Shown here in pieces: positions 6,357 through 12,779 of a stretch of DNA of 15,669 nucleotides (positions are counted from its first letter, which is position 1; every line of letters begins with the position of its first letter). The DNA is from Chitinophagaceae bacterium. GTDB taxonomy: Bacteria; Bacteroidota; Bacteroidia; Chitinophagales; Chitinophagaceae. The DNA lies in contig JAGKWS010000096.1 in assembly GCA_021151685.1 (NCBI GenBank), forward strand, positions 1-15,669, read 5' to 3'. The notes beneath the pieces were generated by a model that had not been told where the DNA came from, made no database searches, and was given only the letters and a program-made list of their open reading frames with translations. The position numbers and the translations under genes were made by a program.

Positions 6357-7742
6357 ATGGCTACTGTTACGCGGGAAAACATAGGTACACTGCACGACAA
6401 CATTACAGTAAAGCTGGAAAAAAGCGACTACATGCCGGCTTTTGAAAAGAGCCTGAAGAGCTATGCCAAAACGGCAACCATACCGGGCTTTCGCAAGGGC
6501 ATGGTGCCTGCCGGTATGCTGCGCAAAATGTATGGCCAGTCTATGCTGAACGACGAGGTGGTACGTACTGCCAGCCGCCAGTTGGAAGACTATATGAAAG
6601 GTGAAAAGCTGGCAATATTTGCACAGCCTATGCTGGTAAAAGGCCCCGAAACCCGCATAGACATTATGTCTCCTGTTGATGCCGAGTTCTCTTTTGAAGT
6701 AGGTTTGAAGCCGGAATTTGATGTAGACGGTGTAATAACTGCCAATGCACTGATACACTACAACATACCAGTAACCGACAAGATGCTGGAAGATGAGAAA
6801 GAGCGCATCAGCCGCCGCTACGGCAAGGTAGACGAGCAGACAGAAATTACTGCTGCCGATAACATCATATATAGCACCTACGAGGCTTGCGATGCCGATG
6901 GCAACGTTGCAGAAGGCACACAGGCTATAGAAGACACGGAAGAATTTGGCAAGATGCCTGCCAAAATGCAGGAAATGCTGATGGGCAAAGCTCCCGGCTA
7001 CACTGTAGTAATAGTTCCTTCGGAAGTATGCACAGAAGAAGAACTGGCTGGCTTTATGAAAGACCCGCTGAAAACCGATGCATCGGCCGCTGGTAACAGC
7101 TACAAACTGACGCTGACCAAAGTAGGCCACCTGATACCTGCCAGCATAGATGCCGAGCTGTTTGAGCGTGTATTCCCCAACAAAGACATTACTACCGAAG
7201 AGGCATTTACCAACAGACTGCGCGAAGAAATTCAGTTCGAACTGGCACGCATCACCAACGAGCGCTTGCAGAACGAGATGTTTGAGCTATTGGTACACAA
7301 AACCGACATCACCCTGCCGGTACCGTTCCTGAAACGCTGGCTGCGCGAGGGTGGCGAAAAGCCCAAAACTGCTGAAGAAGTTGAGGCAGAATTTGGCAGC
7401 TTTGAGCACCAACTGCGCTGGCAGCTCATCAGCGACAAGCTGATGATGGAAAACGGTATCCAGATTACAATGAACGAAGTTCGCGATGACATTAAGGGTC
7501 GTGTATTGGCTTACTTCGGTATGGGTGCCGACGAGGCTGAAGATGCCCCATGGATAGAAAGCTATCTGGACAAAGTAACAAAAGACGAGAAAATGGTAGA
7601 CGAAACATATCGTCGTTTGCTGTTTGGCAAGCTGTTTGGTTATTTGTACACCAAGTTCGCTATTACCGTACAAGAGGTAACAGATGAAGACTTCTTCAAA
7701 CTGGCCGACCCTCATGCTACGCACCACCACCATGCACACTAA
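6357..7742 (+). CDS. tig: Trigger factor, ribosome-associated chaperone
   Basis: Ribosome-bound chaperone and peptidyl-prolyl isomerase that shields nascent chains at the exit tunnel. 461 residues from the chosen start. Seen: N-terminal ribosome-binding domain with the signature GFRKGMVPAG at 44-53, a central segment of the FKBP-like type that looks divergent, and a long helical C-terminal arm with charged repeats. An in-frame ATG upstream (6312) would add 15 residues. I prefer 6357 because Bacteroidota trigger factors begin with MATV-like sequences and the purine-rich AGGAAAAAT precedes it closely. The last nine residues are HATHHHHAH, a histidine-rich tail that could bind metal. It stands alone as a transcription unit with a strong terminator. 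Isoleucine is written AUA in 13 of 27 codons, as in most genes here. Confidence 0.96.
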   Translation: MATVTRENIGTLHDNITVKLEKSDYMPAFEKSLKSYAKTATIPGFRKGMVPAGMLRKMYGQSMLNDEVVRTASRQLEDYMKGEKLAIFAQPMLVKGPETRIDIMSPVDAEFSFEVGLKPEFDVDGVITANALIHYNIPVTDKMLEDEKERISRRYGKVDEQTEITAADNIIYSTYEACDADGNVAEGTQAIEDTEEFGKMPAKMQEMLMGKAPGYTVVIVPSEVCTEEELAGFMKDPLKTDASAAGNSYKLTLTKVGHLIPASIDAELFERVFPNKDITTEEAFTNRLREEIQFELARITNERLQNEMFELLVHKTDITLPVPFLKRWLREGGEKPKTAEEVEAEFGSFEHQLRWQLISDKLMMENGIQITMNEVRDDIKGRVLAYFGMGADEAEDAPWIESYLDKVTKDEKMVDETYRRLLFGKLFGYLYTKFAITVQEVTDEDFFKLADPHATHHHHAH

Positions 7743-7765
7743 ATAGTTTTTTTACAATACCCGAA

Positions 7766-7798
7766 GGGGGCCATCGCATAGATGGCCCCCTTTTTTTT
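7766..7798 (+). terminator. Rho-independent terminator after trigger factor
   Basis: A perfect 10-bp stem (7766-7775 with 7781-7790), 5-base loop, followed by eight T residues (7791-7798). Begins 23 bases after the tig stop. Confidence 0.95.
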
Positions 7799-7966
7799 GC
7801 TACGATTATTGCCCCAAGAACAACACATCATTAACATGATAACAAATACACACATGGGTGACGAGGGTCATGTATGTACGCTTCAAATAATTTCAATTTT
7901 GAATGGCAAACATATTGTTCTGCAATAACATATACACTTACATAAAACAGTACAAAACCTACAAAC

Positions 7967-8512
7967 ATGAAAGCTAATTTTATCAATCTCGTACACACTT
8001 GCAAACGCTCTGTAGCTGCATCTATTATTCCTATGTTTTTTGCAGTACATACTGTAGCACAAACAACCTCAGTGGCCTCTGTAACCTGCAACATTGTTAC
8101 GCCCATAGCACTTGTAAAAACTGTAGATATGAATTTTGGCAACATAGCAGTTTCTGCTACCATTTCTGGTACAGCTGTAATGGATCCATCGGGTACACGT
8201 ACCACCGGCGGAGCCGGTGGAGTTACTTTCCCTGCCACAACAGGTGTCGTGTCTCCGGCCAGTTTCAATGTAATTGGCCAGCCGGGTTATAGTTTTGCTA
8301 TTACGCTTCCATCAGGTTGCCTGCTCTCGGATGGCTCTTCACATACAATGCTTGTAAACAACTTCGTTTCAGAGCCGGCTATTACGGGCACTTTGGATGC
8401 CACAGGCACGCAAATGCTAAAGGTGAGTGCTACGCTGAATGTAGATGCAGGCCAAGCACCCGGCAATTACCAAAACGCCGGAGGTGTGCCCGTTACGGTC
8501 AATTATAACTGA
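7967..8512 (+). CDS. Secreted DUF4402-domain protein (first copy)
   Basis: A 181-residue exported protein of unknown function. Residues 1-32 form a signal peptide (basic start, hydrophobic core, cleavage probably near AVHTVAQ). The rest is a single DUF4402 domain, rich in Thr, Gly, Ala and Val and predicted to be all-beta. Seen: the PI...KTVDMNFGN opening (46-59), GTRTTGGAGGV (76-86), YSFAITLP (108-115) and the closing GVPVTVNYN (173-181). It aligns without gaps to the second copy (9974-10498) from K51 to the end, about 91 of 131 residues identical by hand count. It has two mature cysteines (C41, C118); only the second is shared. A/C-rich leader before the ATG, no Shine-Dalgarno. The nearby kinase gene is 142 bp downstream on the same strand. 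Probably located outside the inner membrane. Confidence 0.9.
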   Translation: MKANFINLVHTCKRSVAASIIPMFFAVHTVAQTTSVASVTCNIVTPIALVKTVDMNFGNIAVSATISGTAVMDPSGTRTTGGAGGVTFPATTGVVSPASFNVIGQPGYSFAITLPSGCLLSDGSSHTMLVNNFVSEPAITGTLDATGTQMLKVSATLNVDAGQAPGNYQNAGGVPVTVNYN

Positions 8513-8540
8513 TTTAGCCATGCAATAAGGCTTCCCAGAT

Positions 8541-8559
8541 ACAACTATTAATAGGTTGT
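8541..8559. repeat. Short palindrome between DUF4402 gene and kinase gene
   Basis: CTATTAATAG is a perfect palindrome, extended by ACAA/TTGT arms with one bulged G. It has no proper T-run, so it is at best a weak terminator. It could instead be a regulator site upstream of the kinase promoter. Confidence 0.3.
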
Positions 8560-8603
8560 CTTACTGCTAATAAATATGTATCATGCAATTTACGACAATT
8601 GTT

Positions 8604-8633
8604 TTTGGTTTGTTATCAGACATCGTAATATTG
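8604..8633 (+). promoter_or_regulatory. Putative promoter of the histidine kinase gene
   Basis: TTTG (8604-8607), an 18-base spacer, and TAATATTG (8626-8633, one mismatch to TAnnTTTG). The spacing equals that of the padR promoter. It would give a leader of only about 15 bases before the ATG at 8655, suggesting the kinase can be expressed apart from the DUF4402 gene before it. Confidence 0.55.
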
Positions 8634-8654
8634 CACTAGTGATACTATTATTTT

Positions 8655-9695
8655 ATGGGAACCTACGAGGCATTATCTACTATTCCATTTGCTCGTAAAA
8701 GCTATATTCGGAAGTTCTTATTGGTGGCATTTATTGGAATACATATTCCCCTCATAGGAGTGGCAGCATATATGGTATCTGCGCTCAACGTAGACGGCAC
8801 CAACGTTACGGTTCTTATAGTAGTACTTGGGTTCACCTTACTTTCCACGGCCTTGTCGCTACCGTTTCTCAACAGTTTACTGAGACCACTCTTAGATGCG
8901 CGTAGTGTATTGGTTGCCGCAACAGATGGAAAAGAACGACCATCATTACCTTCACATTATCAGGATGAAGTAGGGGTGTTGCTGAACCAGATACAAATTA
9001 CACTGGACGATAAAGATCAGGCAATAGCCGATAGGGATAGCTTGTTCGATATTCTATCGCATGACTTTCGCAGCCCCATTAATCGAATAGTGGGTTTGTG
9101 TAACCTGTATGACATTTGCAACGAAGAGGAGCAACGCCAACACATTAAGATAATGCTAAATGAGGCCATATCGCTTGATAGAGATATGACCCAACTACTG
9201 AAGAGTCTGAAAGAATCTGCCTTTTCTGGCAAAAACTCTATGGTAAATCTATCGCAGGTTGCGGCTGCGGCTGTGGCCAGTTTGCACAATATTGCTACAG
9301 ACAAGGAGGTGACGATTTTTGAAGACACCGATATGCCCTACTATATAAAAGCAGATCCATTCCTCATAGGTCAAGCGATTAAGAATGTTATTGCCAATGC
9401 CATAAAGTACTCAGGCTCGGGCCGCTCGGTATATGTGCGGGTGAGCAAAGAAGACAATATGGTAAAACTCTATGTAACAGACGAAGGCATTGGTTTTCAT
9501 CCATCAGAGGCCGAGAAAATAGTGGAACGCTTCACAAAAAACACAAAAACAGGTACTGTGGGTGAGATCACTAACGGACTGGGGCTCTCTATAGTAAAAC
9601 GTATTGTAGAAAGAAGTGGTGGACACCTGAATGCATTTAGTGAAGGGGTAGGCAAGGGGGCCACATTTACCATAACACTACCTGTAGTAGCATAG
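8655..9695 (+). CDS. Sensor histidine kinase with two membrane spans and a very short external loop
   Basis: Inner-membrane two-component sensor kinase, 346 residues. Seen: two membrane spans at about 20-42 and 51-73 joined by only about eight residues, a HAMP-like linker (about 74-125), HisKA with the phospho-accepting H136 in LSHDFRSPINR, and HATPase with N-box KNVIANAIKYS (243-253), G1 DEGIGF (276-281) and G2 GLGLSIVKRI (308-317). All catalytic motifs are intact. With almost no external domain it probably senses through the membrane or a partner protein. No response regulator is encoded nearby, so it is an orphan kinase. It is flanked by the two DUF4402 genes, has its own likely promoter and ends at a strong terminator. 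A link to the DUF4402 proteins is inference from position only. Confidence 0.93.
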   Translation: MGTYEALSTIPFARKSYIRKFLLVAFIGIHIPLIGVAAYMVSALNVDGTNVTVLIVVLGFTLLSTALSLPFLNSLLRPLLDARSVLVAATDGKERPSLPSHYQDEVGVLLNQIQITLDDKDQAIADRDSLFDILSHDFRSPINRIVGLCNLYDICNEEEQRQHIKIMLNEAISLDRDMTQLLKSLKESAFSGKNSMVNLSQVAAAAVASLHNIATDKEVTIFEDTDMPYYIKADPFLIGQAIKNVIANAIKYSGSGRSVYVRVSKEDNMVKLYVTDEGIGFHPSEAEKIVERFTKNTKTGTVGEITNGLGLSIVKRIVERSGGHLNAFSEGVGKGATFTITLPVVA

Positions 9696-9708
9696 ATTGG
9701 GCTACACC

Positions 9709-9755
9709 AACGAGAATGGGCCGGGGAGCATTGCTTTCCGGCCCATTCTCGTTTT
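9709..9755 (+). terminator. Rho-independent terminator after the histidine kinase
   Basis: A perfect 16-bp stem (9709-9724 with 9738-9753), 13-base loop, with TTTT at 9752-9755. It begins 13 bases after the kinase stop and separates the kinase from the second DUF4402 gene. Confidence 0.88.
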
Positions 9756-9856
9756 GGGCAGCTGTGGGCAAGTTGTTTCGGGTCTTATATATAATTCCTA
9801 TTTATGCATTTTGTGCCGTATTCGGAAATATTTTCCACTACGTGGACAAAAAGTGA

Positions 9857-9909
9857 GCGTGCCAATTTTTCAATTAATTGATTATCAATTTATTGTGTTT
9901 TTGGCACGC
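9857..9909. repeat. Nested inverted repeats upstream of the second DUF4402 gene
   Basis: The outer arms GCGTGCCAA (9857-9865) and TTGGCACGC (9901-9909) match perfectly across 35 A/T-rich bases. Inside are two perfect palindromes, CAATTAATTG (9871-9880) and ATTGAT-T-ATCAAT (9877-9889). The block ends 64 bases before the ATG at 9974, where regulatory sites would be expected. I found no standard promoter core there. Confidence 0.6.
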
Positions 9910-9927
9910 AATTGGTAATAATGCAGT

Positions 9928-9973
9928 CAAACAACGAACAAACAAACAAACTAACAAAACAAACTAACAAACA
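9928..9973 (+). promoter_or_regulatory. A/C-rich repeat leader of the second DUF4402 gene
   Basis: The 46 bases directly before the ATG are almost only A and C, with one G and two T. They contain a 13-base unit (ACAAACTAACAAA) twice in exact tandem, at 9946-9958 and 9959-9971, preceded by simple AAAC repeats. Such a leader cannot fold. In Bacteroidota, which rely little on Shine-Dalgarno pairing, A-rich unstructured leaders favour strong translation, so this probably marks a highly translated gene. Confidence 0.65.
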
Positions 9974-10498
9974 ATGAACAATTTTCTGAAATCTTGTGCG
10001 CTTGCCACTGTAGGACTGATCGGATTTTCAACTGCTTCTTTTGCGCAGGCTACTGCAACAGCATCAGCTTCTGCCAACATTATTCAGCCTATCACTATTG
10101 CCAAAACAGTAGATATGAACTTTGGTAACGTAGCAGTATCTGCTACTCTGGCTGGTACAGCAGTGCTTACACCAGCCGGTACACGTACCACAGGTGGCGC
10201 AGGTGGTGTTACATTGCCAGCTACTACCGGTACTGTTTCTGCAGCCAGCTTCACAGTTGCGGGTCAGGCGGGTTACACTTATGCCATTACGCTGCCCGTA
10301 TCTTGCGTCATCAGCGACGGTGCTACACACACCATGACAGTTGATAACTTTACCAGCTCACCAACATCAACCGGTGTACTAAGCTCTGGCGGTACAGAAA
10401 CACTGAACGTAGGTGCTACCCTGAACGTGGCTGCCGGCCAAACTGCTGGTTTGTACACCAACGCTACAGGCGTACCTGTAACAGTAAACTATAACTAA
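9974..10498 (+). CDS. Secreted DUF4402-domain protein (second copy)
   Basis: A 174-residue exported protein of unknown function. Signal peptide 1-24 with a textbook end (ASFAQ/A), then one DUF4402 domain. Seen: PITIAKTVDMNFGN at 39-52, GTRTTGGAGGV at 69-79, YTYAITLP at 101-108 and GVPVTVNYN at 166-174. The mature part has a single cysteine (C111), matching C118 of the first copy. It is about 69% identical to that copy over the last 131 residues, with many silent differences, so the duplication is not recent. It uses no AUA codons for its seven isoleucines, unlike most neighbours, and has a repeat A/C leader. Both point to high expression. It is bounded by terminators on both sides and so is probably a single-gene transcript. 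A structural surface or secreted component is plausible but unproven. Confidence 0.92.
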   Translation: MNNFLKSCALATVGLIGFSTASFAQATATASASANIIQPITIAKTVDMNFGNVAVSATLAGTAVLTPAGTRTTGGAGGVTLPATTGTVSAASFTVAGQAGYTYAITLPVSCVISDGATHTMTVDNFTSSPTSTGVLSSGGTETLNVGATLNVAAGQTAGLYTNATGVPVTVNYN

Positions 10499-10532
10499 TA
10501 TTTTGTGCGTGCCACTCGGCCCCCACCTAAAC

Positions 10533-10562
10533 AAAAGCGCATCTCAAACGGGATGCGCTTTT
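10533..10562 (+). terminator. Rho-independent terminator after the second DUF4402 gene
   Basis: An 11-bp perfect stem (10533-10543 with 10552-10562) around an 8-base loop. The T residues ending the right arm, followed by GGTTT, form the tract. Begins 35 bases after the stop. Confidence 0.85.
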
Positions 10563-10618
10563 GGTTTCTAAACAGATGGCGTTATACATTTATACTCGGT
10601 GGTTCGGGCTATTTTGAA

Positions 10619-10626
10619 TAATTTTG
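10619..10626 (+). promoter_or_regulatory. Putative -7 box upstream of the lipoprotein gene
   Basis: TAATTTTG matches TAnnTTTG exactly. No clear TTTG is found at the expected distance upstream. It would give a leader of about 45 bases before the ATG at 10678 and could drive the lipoprotein-riboflavin synthase pair. Confidence 0.4.
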
Positions 10627-10677
10627 ACAAAAATGCGTTTAGTCTAACGAAGCCAAACCCTGAACGGCAATAATAAT

Positions 10678-11241
10678 ATGCGTGGTATTTTCTCAACTGT
10701 ATGTCTGGTATTGCTTGCTGCGCTCCTTGTGTATTCCTGCAAGAAATGGGAAGACCCTGCCCCGGTAGACGACCCGCGTCTTACCAACCCTTATTGCAAC
10801 GACCCCGAAGCCGTGAACTATAACTGGGGTTTCCCCGGCAAGCCCGATAATACGGTATGTATATACCCGGCCGATTTGTTTCAGGGCAACTATAAAGTAC
10901 ACGACACCGTTTACAAGGCCGATGAAGACCTGTTTCTGCGGGCCGACTCTATGGAGGTGCAACTGATAAAACTATCTAATACCAAGCTGAATGTAATAGG
11001 GCTATGCCCCGGTGGTGCCGTCATTCGCATTACGGCAGCAAGCCGTTACGGTGCGTGGGTAGATACTACTGCCGGCGATACACTGACACTACATCCCGGC
11101 CATATATTCTGCCGTCTGCAAGATACTGTTACCGGCATCATGACCCGCGACCGGGTAGATAGCGCGCTGATGTACATGAACCTGAATGTATGGAGCGATA
11201 CCGGGGCAACCATACACCGTGCCCGTGCAGTAAAAAAATAG
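10678..11241 (+). CDS. Putative lipoprotein of unknown function
   Basis: A 187-residue protein with a lipoprotein signal peptide: hydrophobic core at 8-19 and lipobox LVYS-C21, followed by KK. After cleavage it would be anchored by C21 in the cell envelope. A motif NPYCNDPEAVNYN...DNTVCIYP spans 37-64 with a cysteine at each end (C40, C61). I have the impression of similar Cys-bounded NYN stretches in other Bacteroidota surface proteins, but I cannot name the family. The remainder looks beta-rich, with alternating polar and hydrophobic residues and two more cysteines near 109 and 144. It is 8 bp before the riboflavin synthase gene on the same strand, so the two may share a transcript, but nothing suggests a shared function. 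Confidence 0.75.
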   Translation: MRGIFSTVCLVLLAALLVYSCKKWEDPAPVDDPRLTNPYCNDPEAVNYNWGFPGKPDNTVCIYPADLFQGNYKVHDTVYKADEDLFLRADSMEVQLIKLSNTKLNVIGLCPGGAVIRITAASRYGAWVDTTAGDTLTLHPGHIFCRLQDTVTGIMTRDRVDSALMYMNLNVWSDTGATIHRARAVKK

Positions 11242-11249
11242 AATAGAAC

Positions 11250-11849
11250 ATGTTTACCGGAATAATAGAAACCAAGGCTACCGTGGCTGCTATAGCACAC
11301 GAGGGTAGTAATGTACACTTTACTATGGATAGCAGCATTACCCACGAGCTGCGTATAGACCAAAGTGTGGCCCACAATGGTGTATGCCTTACGGTAGTAG
11401 CCATAGAGGGTAGCAGATATACTGTAACTGCTGTAGCCGAGACATTGCAAAAAACAAACCTGAGTAGCTGGAAGGTGGGCGATGCAGTGAATCTGGAACT
11501 GTCGCTGCGTGTAGGCGACCGGCTGGACGGCCACTTTGTGCAGGGCCATACCGATGCTACTGCCACCTGTATAGAAAAACAAACGCTGGATGGTAGTTGG
11601 TTGTTCCGCTTTAGCTACCCCATGCAGTTTGCTATGCTAATGATAGAAAAAGGCTCGGTGTGCATCAATGGGGTGAGCCTGACGGCCTTTAATGTATCGG
11701 GCAATGAGTTTACGGTAACTATAATTCCGTATACGTATGAACATACCAACTTTGGCACTTTAGAAGCGGGCGATACTGTGAATATAGAGTTTGATGTGCT
11801 GGGTAAGTATATGCTGCGCATGAAGGAAGTAGGCAGCAACAACCCATAG
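11250..11849 (+). CDS. ribE: Riboflavin synthase, alpha subunit
   Basis: Catalyses the last step of riboflavin synthesis, in which two 6,7-dimethyl-8-ribityllumazine molecules are converted to riboflavin plus a pyrimidinedione that is recycled. Cytoplasmic trimer. 199 residues, the usual length. Two homologous beta-barrel domains are visible: the first opens with MFTGIIE (1-7) and has NGVCLTVV (43-50) and GHFVQGHTD (94-102); the second has KGSVCINGVSLT (134-145) and IIPYTYEHTNFG (158-169). No other riboflavin gene and no FMN riboswitch is seen upstream, so the pathway is scattered in this genome. It follows the lipoprotein gene by 8 bp and precedes nadC by 90 bp. Confidence 0.96.
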   Translation: MFTGIIETKATVAAIAHEGSNVHFTMDSSITHELRIDQSVAHNGVCLTVVAIEGSRYTVTAVAETLQKTNLSSWKVGDAVNLELSLRVGDRLDGHFVQGHTDATATCIEKQTLDGSWLFRFSYPMQFAMLMIEKGSVCINGVSLTAFNVSGNEFTVTIIPYTYEHTNFGTLEAGDTVNIEFDVLGKYMLRMKEVGSNNP

Positions 11850-11908
11850 CAAATACACACCCCGAAAAATAACATACATCAATACACGGCTGGTGTAGCT
11901 GTGCGGGC

Positions 11909-11916
11909 TAATTTTG
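11909..11916 (+). promoter_or_regulatory. Putative -7 box of the nadC-lipid kinase operon
   Basis: TAATTTTG, an exact TAnnTTTG match followed by CA, lies 23 bases before the nadC start codon, giving a very short leader. No TTTG element at the usual distance. It suggests nadC has its own promoter, separate from riboflavin synthase. Confidence 0.45.
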
Positions 11917-11939
11917 CAGGGCATTAAACGAAACCGGTA

Positions 11940-12779
11940 GTGAACACCAGAGAATTTATAGAAGCAGCACTGAAAGAAGATATTGGCGGCGGAGACTACT
12001 CTACCCTGGCCTGTATAGCACCCAGCACCCGTGGCCGTGCCGTGCTAAAGATAAAAGAAGCTGGCCTGCTGGCAGGTGTGGCACTGGCGCAGGACATATT
12101 TCACTATCTGGAGCCGGAAGCAACTTTTACTATCTATAAGCAAGATAGCGAAGCCGTGCAACCCGGCGAAATAGCATTTGAAGTGACCGCCTGTGTACAC
12201 ACCATACTGCAGGCCGAGCGGCTGGTGCTGAACTGTATGCAGCGTATGAGCGGCATAGCTACACTGACCCGCACCTATACCGATGCCGTAACTGGTTATA
12301 AAGCCCGTATACTGGATACACGCAAAACCACACCCCTGTTCAGAATGTGCGAAAAAGAAGCGGTGCGTATAGGTGGTGGCACCAACCACCGTATGGGCCT
12401 GTACGACATGGTGATGCTGAAGGATAACCATATAGACTTTTGCGGTGGTATAGAGCAAGCTATTACTACCACCATAGATTATCTGAAGAGCAACAACCTG
12501 CCGCTGAAAATAGAAGTAGAGACCCGCAACATAGACGATGTGCGCCGGGTACTGGCTACCGGTGGCATAGACCGCATCATGCTGGATAACTATACACCCA
12601 CCCAAATGGCCGAAGCAGTAGCCCTGATAGATGGCCGGTACGAAACAGAAGCATCGGGCGGTATAACGCTGGATAATATACAGGAATACGCTGCTACAGG
12701 GGTAGACCTGATATCGGTAGGGGCACTGACACACCATGCCGTGAGTTTGGACCTTAGCCTGAAAGCACAACTGTCATGA
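11940..12779 (+). CDS. nadC: Nicotinate-nucleotide (quinolinate) phosphoribosyltransferase
   Basis: Converts quinolinate and phosphoribosyl pyrophosphate to nicotinate mononucleotide, CO2 and pyrophosphate in de novo NAD synthesis; cytoplasmic. 279 residues, normal for the family. Seen: AERL (92-95), LDTRKTTP (125-132), RIGGGTNHRMGLYD (143-156), KDNH (161-164), IEVE (191-194), MLDN (214-217), EASGGI (237-242) and SVGALTH (259-265), which together cover the substrate and PRPP sites. The start is GTG at 11940: the reading frame gives no better ATG, and the family N-terminus (EFIEAALKEDIGGGD) follows at once. Its stop overlaps the start of the lipid kinase (ATGA), so the two are translationally coupled. 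AUA makes up 19 of its 23 isoleucine codons. Confidence 0.97.
   Translation: MNTREFIEAALKEDIGGGDYSTLACIAPSTRGRAVLKIKEAGLLAGVALAQDIFHYLEPEATFTIYKQDSEAVQPGEIAFEVTACVHTILQAERLVLNCMQRMSGIATLTRTYTDAVTGYKARILDTRKTTPLFRMCEKEAVRIGGGTNHRMGLYDMVMLKDNHIDFCGGIEQAITTTIDYLKSNNLPLKIEVETRNIDDVRRVLATGGIDRIMLDNYTPTQMAEAVALIDGRYETEASGGITLDNIQEYAATGVDLISVGALTHHAVSLDLSLKAQLS

Noticed and set aside
6240..7130. Open frame of 296 codons on the minus strand
   Set aside because: It lies wholly opposite trigger factor and its upstream region; composition (many Tyr, His, Cys, Phe) is typical of an antisense shadow.
7710..7739. Histidine tail as an artificial purification tag
   Set aside because: The run is broken by Ala and Thr, encoded with natural codon use and followed by a natural stop and terminator in genomic context.
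9697..9918. Small open frame just after the histidine kinase
   Set aside because: It starts two bases after the kinase stop but reads straight through a perfect 16-bp terminator stem and into inverted repeats; no domain seen.
9928..9973. A/C repeats as a CRISPR array or microsatellite remnant
   Set aside because: Units are 4-13 bases with no spacers, and the block ends exactly at a start codon, which fits a leader better.
11885..11903. Small hairpin (7-pair stem) between riboflavin synthase and nadC
   Set aside because: Contains a wobble pair, lacks an immediate T-run, and runs into the nadC promoter core; too weak to call a terminator.
12045..12770. Open frame of 241 codons on the minus strand
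   Set aside because: Antisense to nadC, which has all family motifs.
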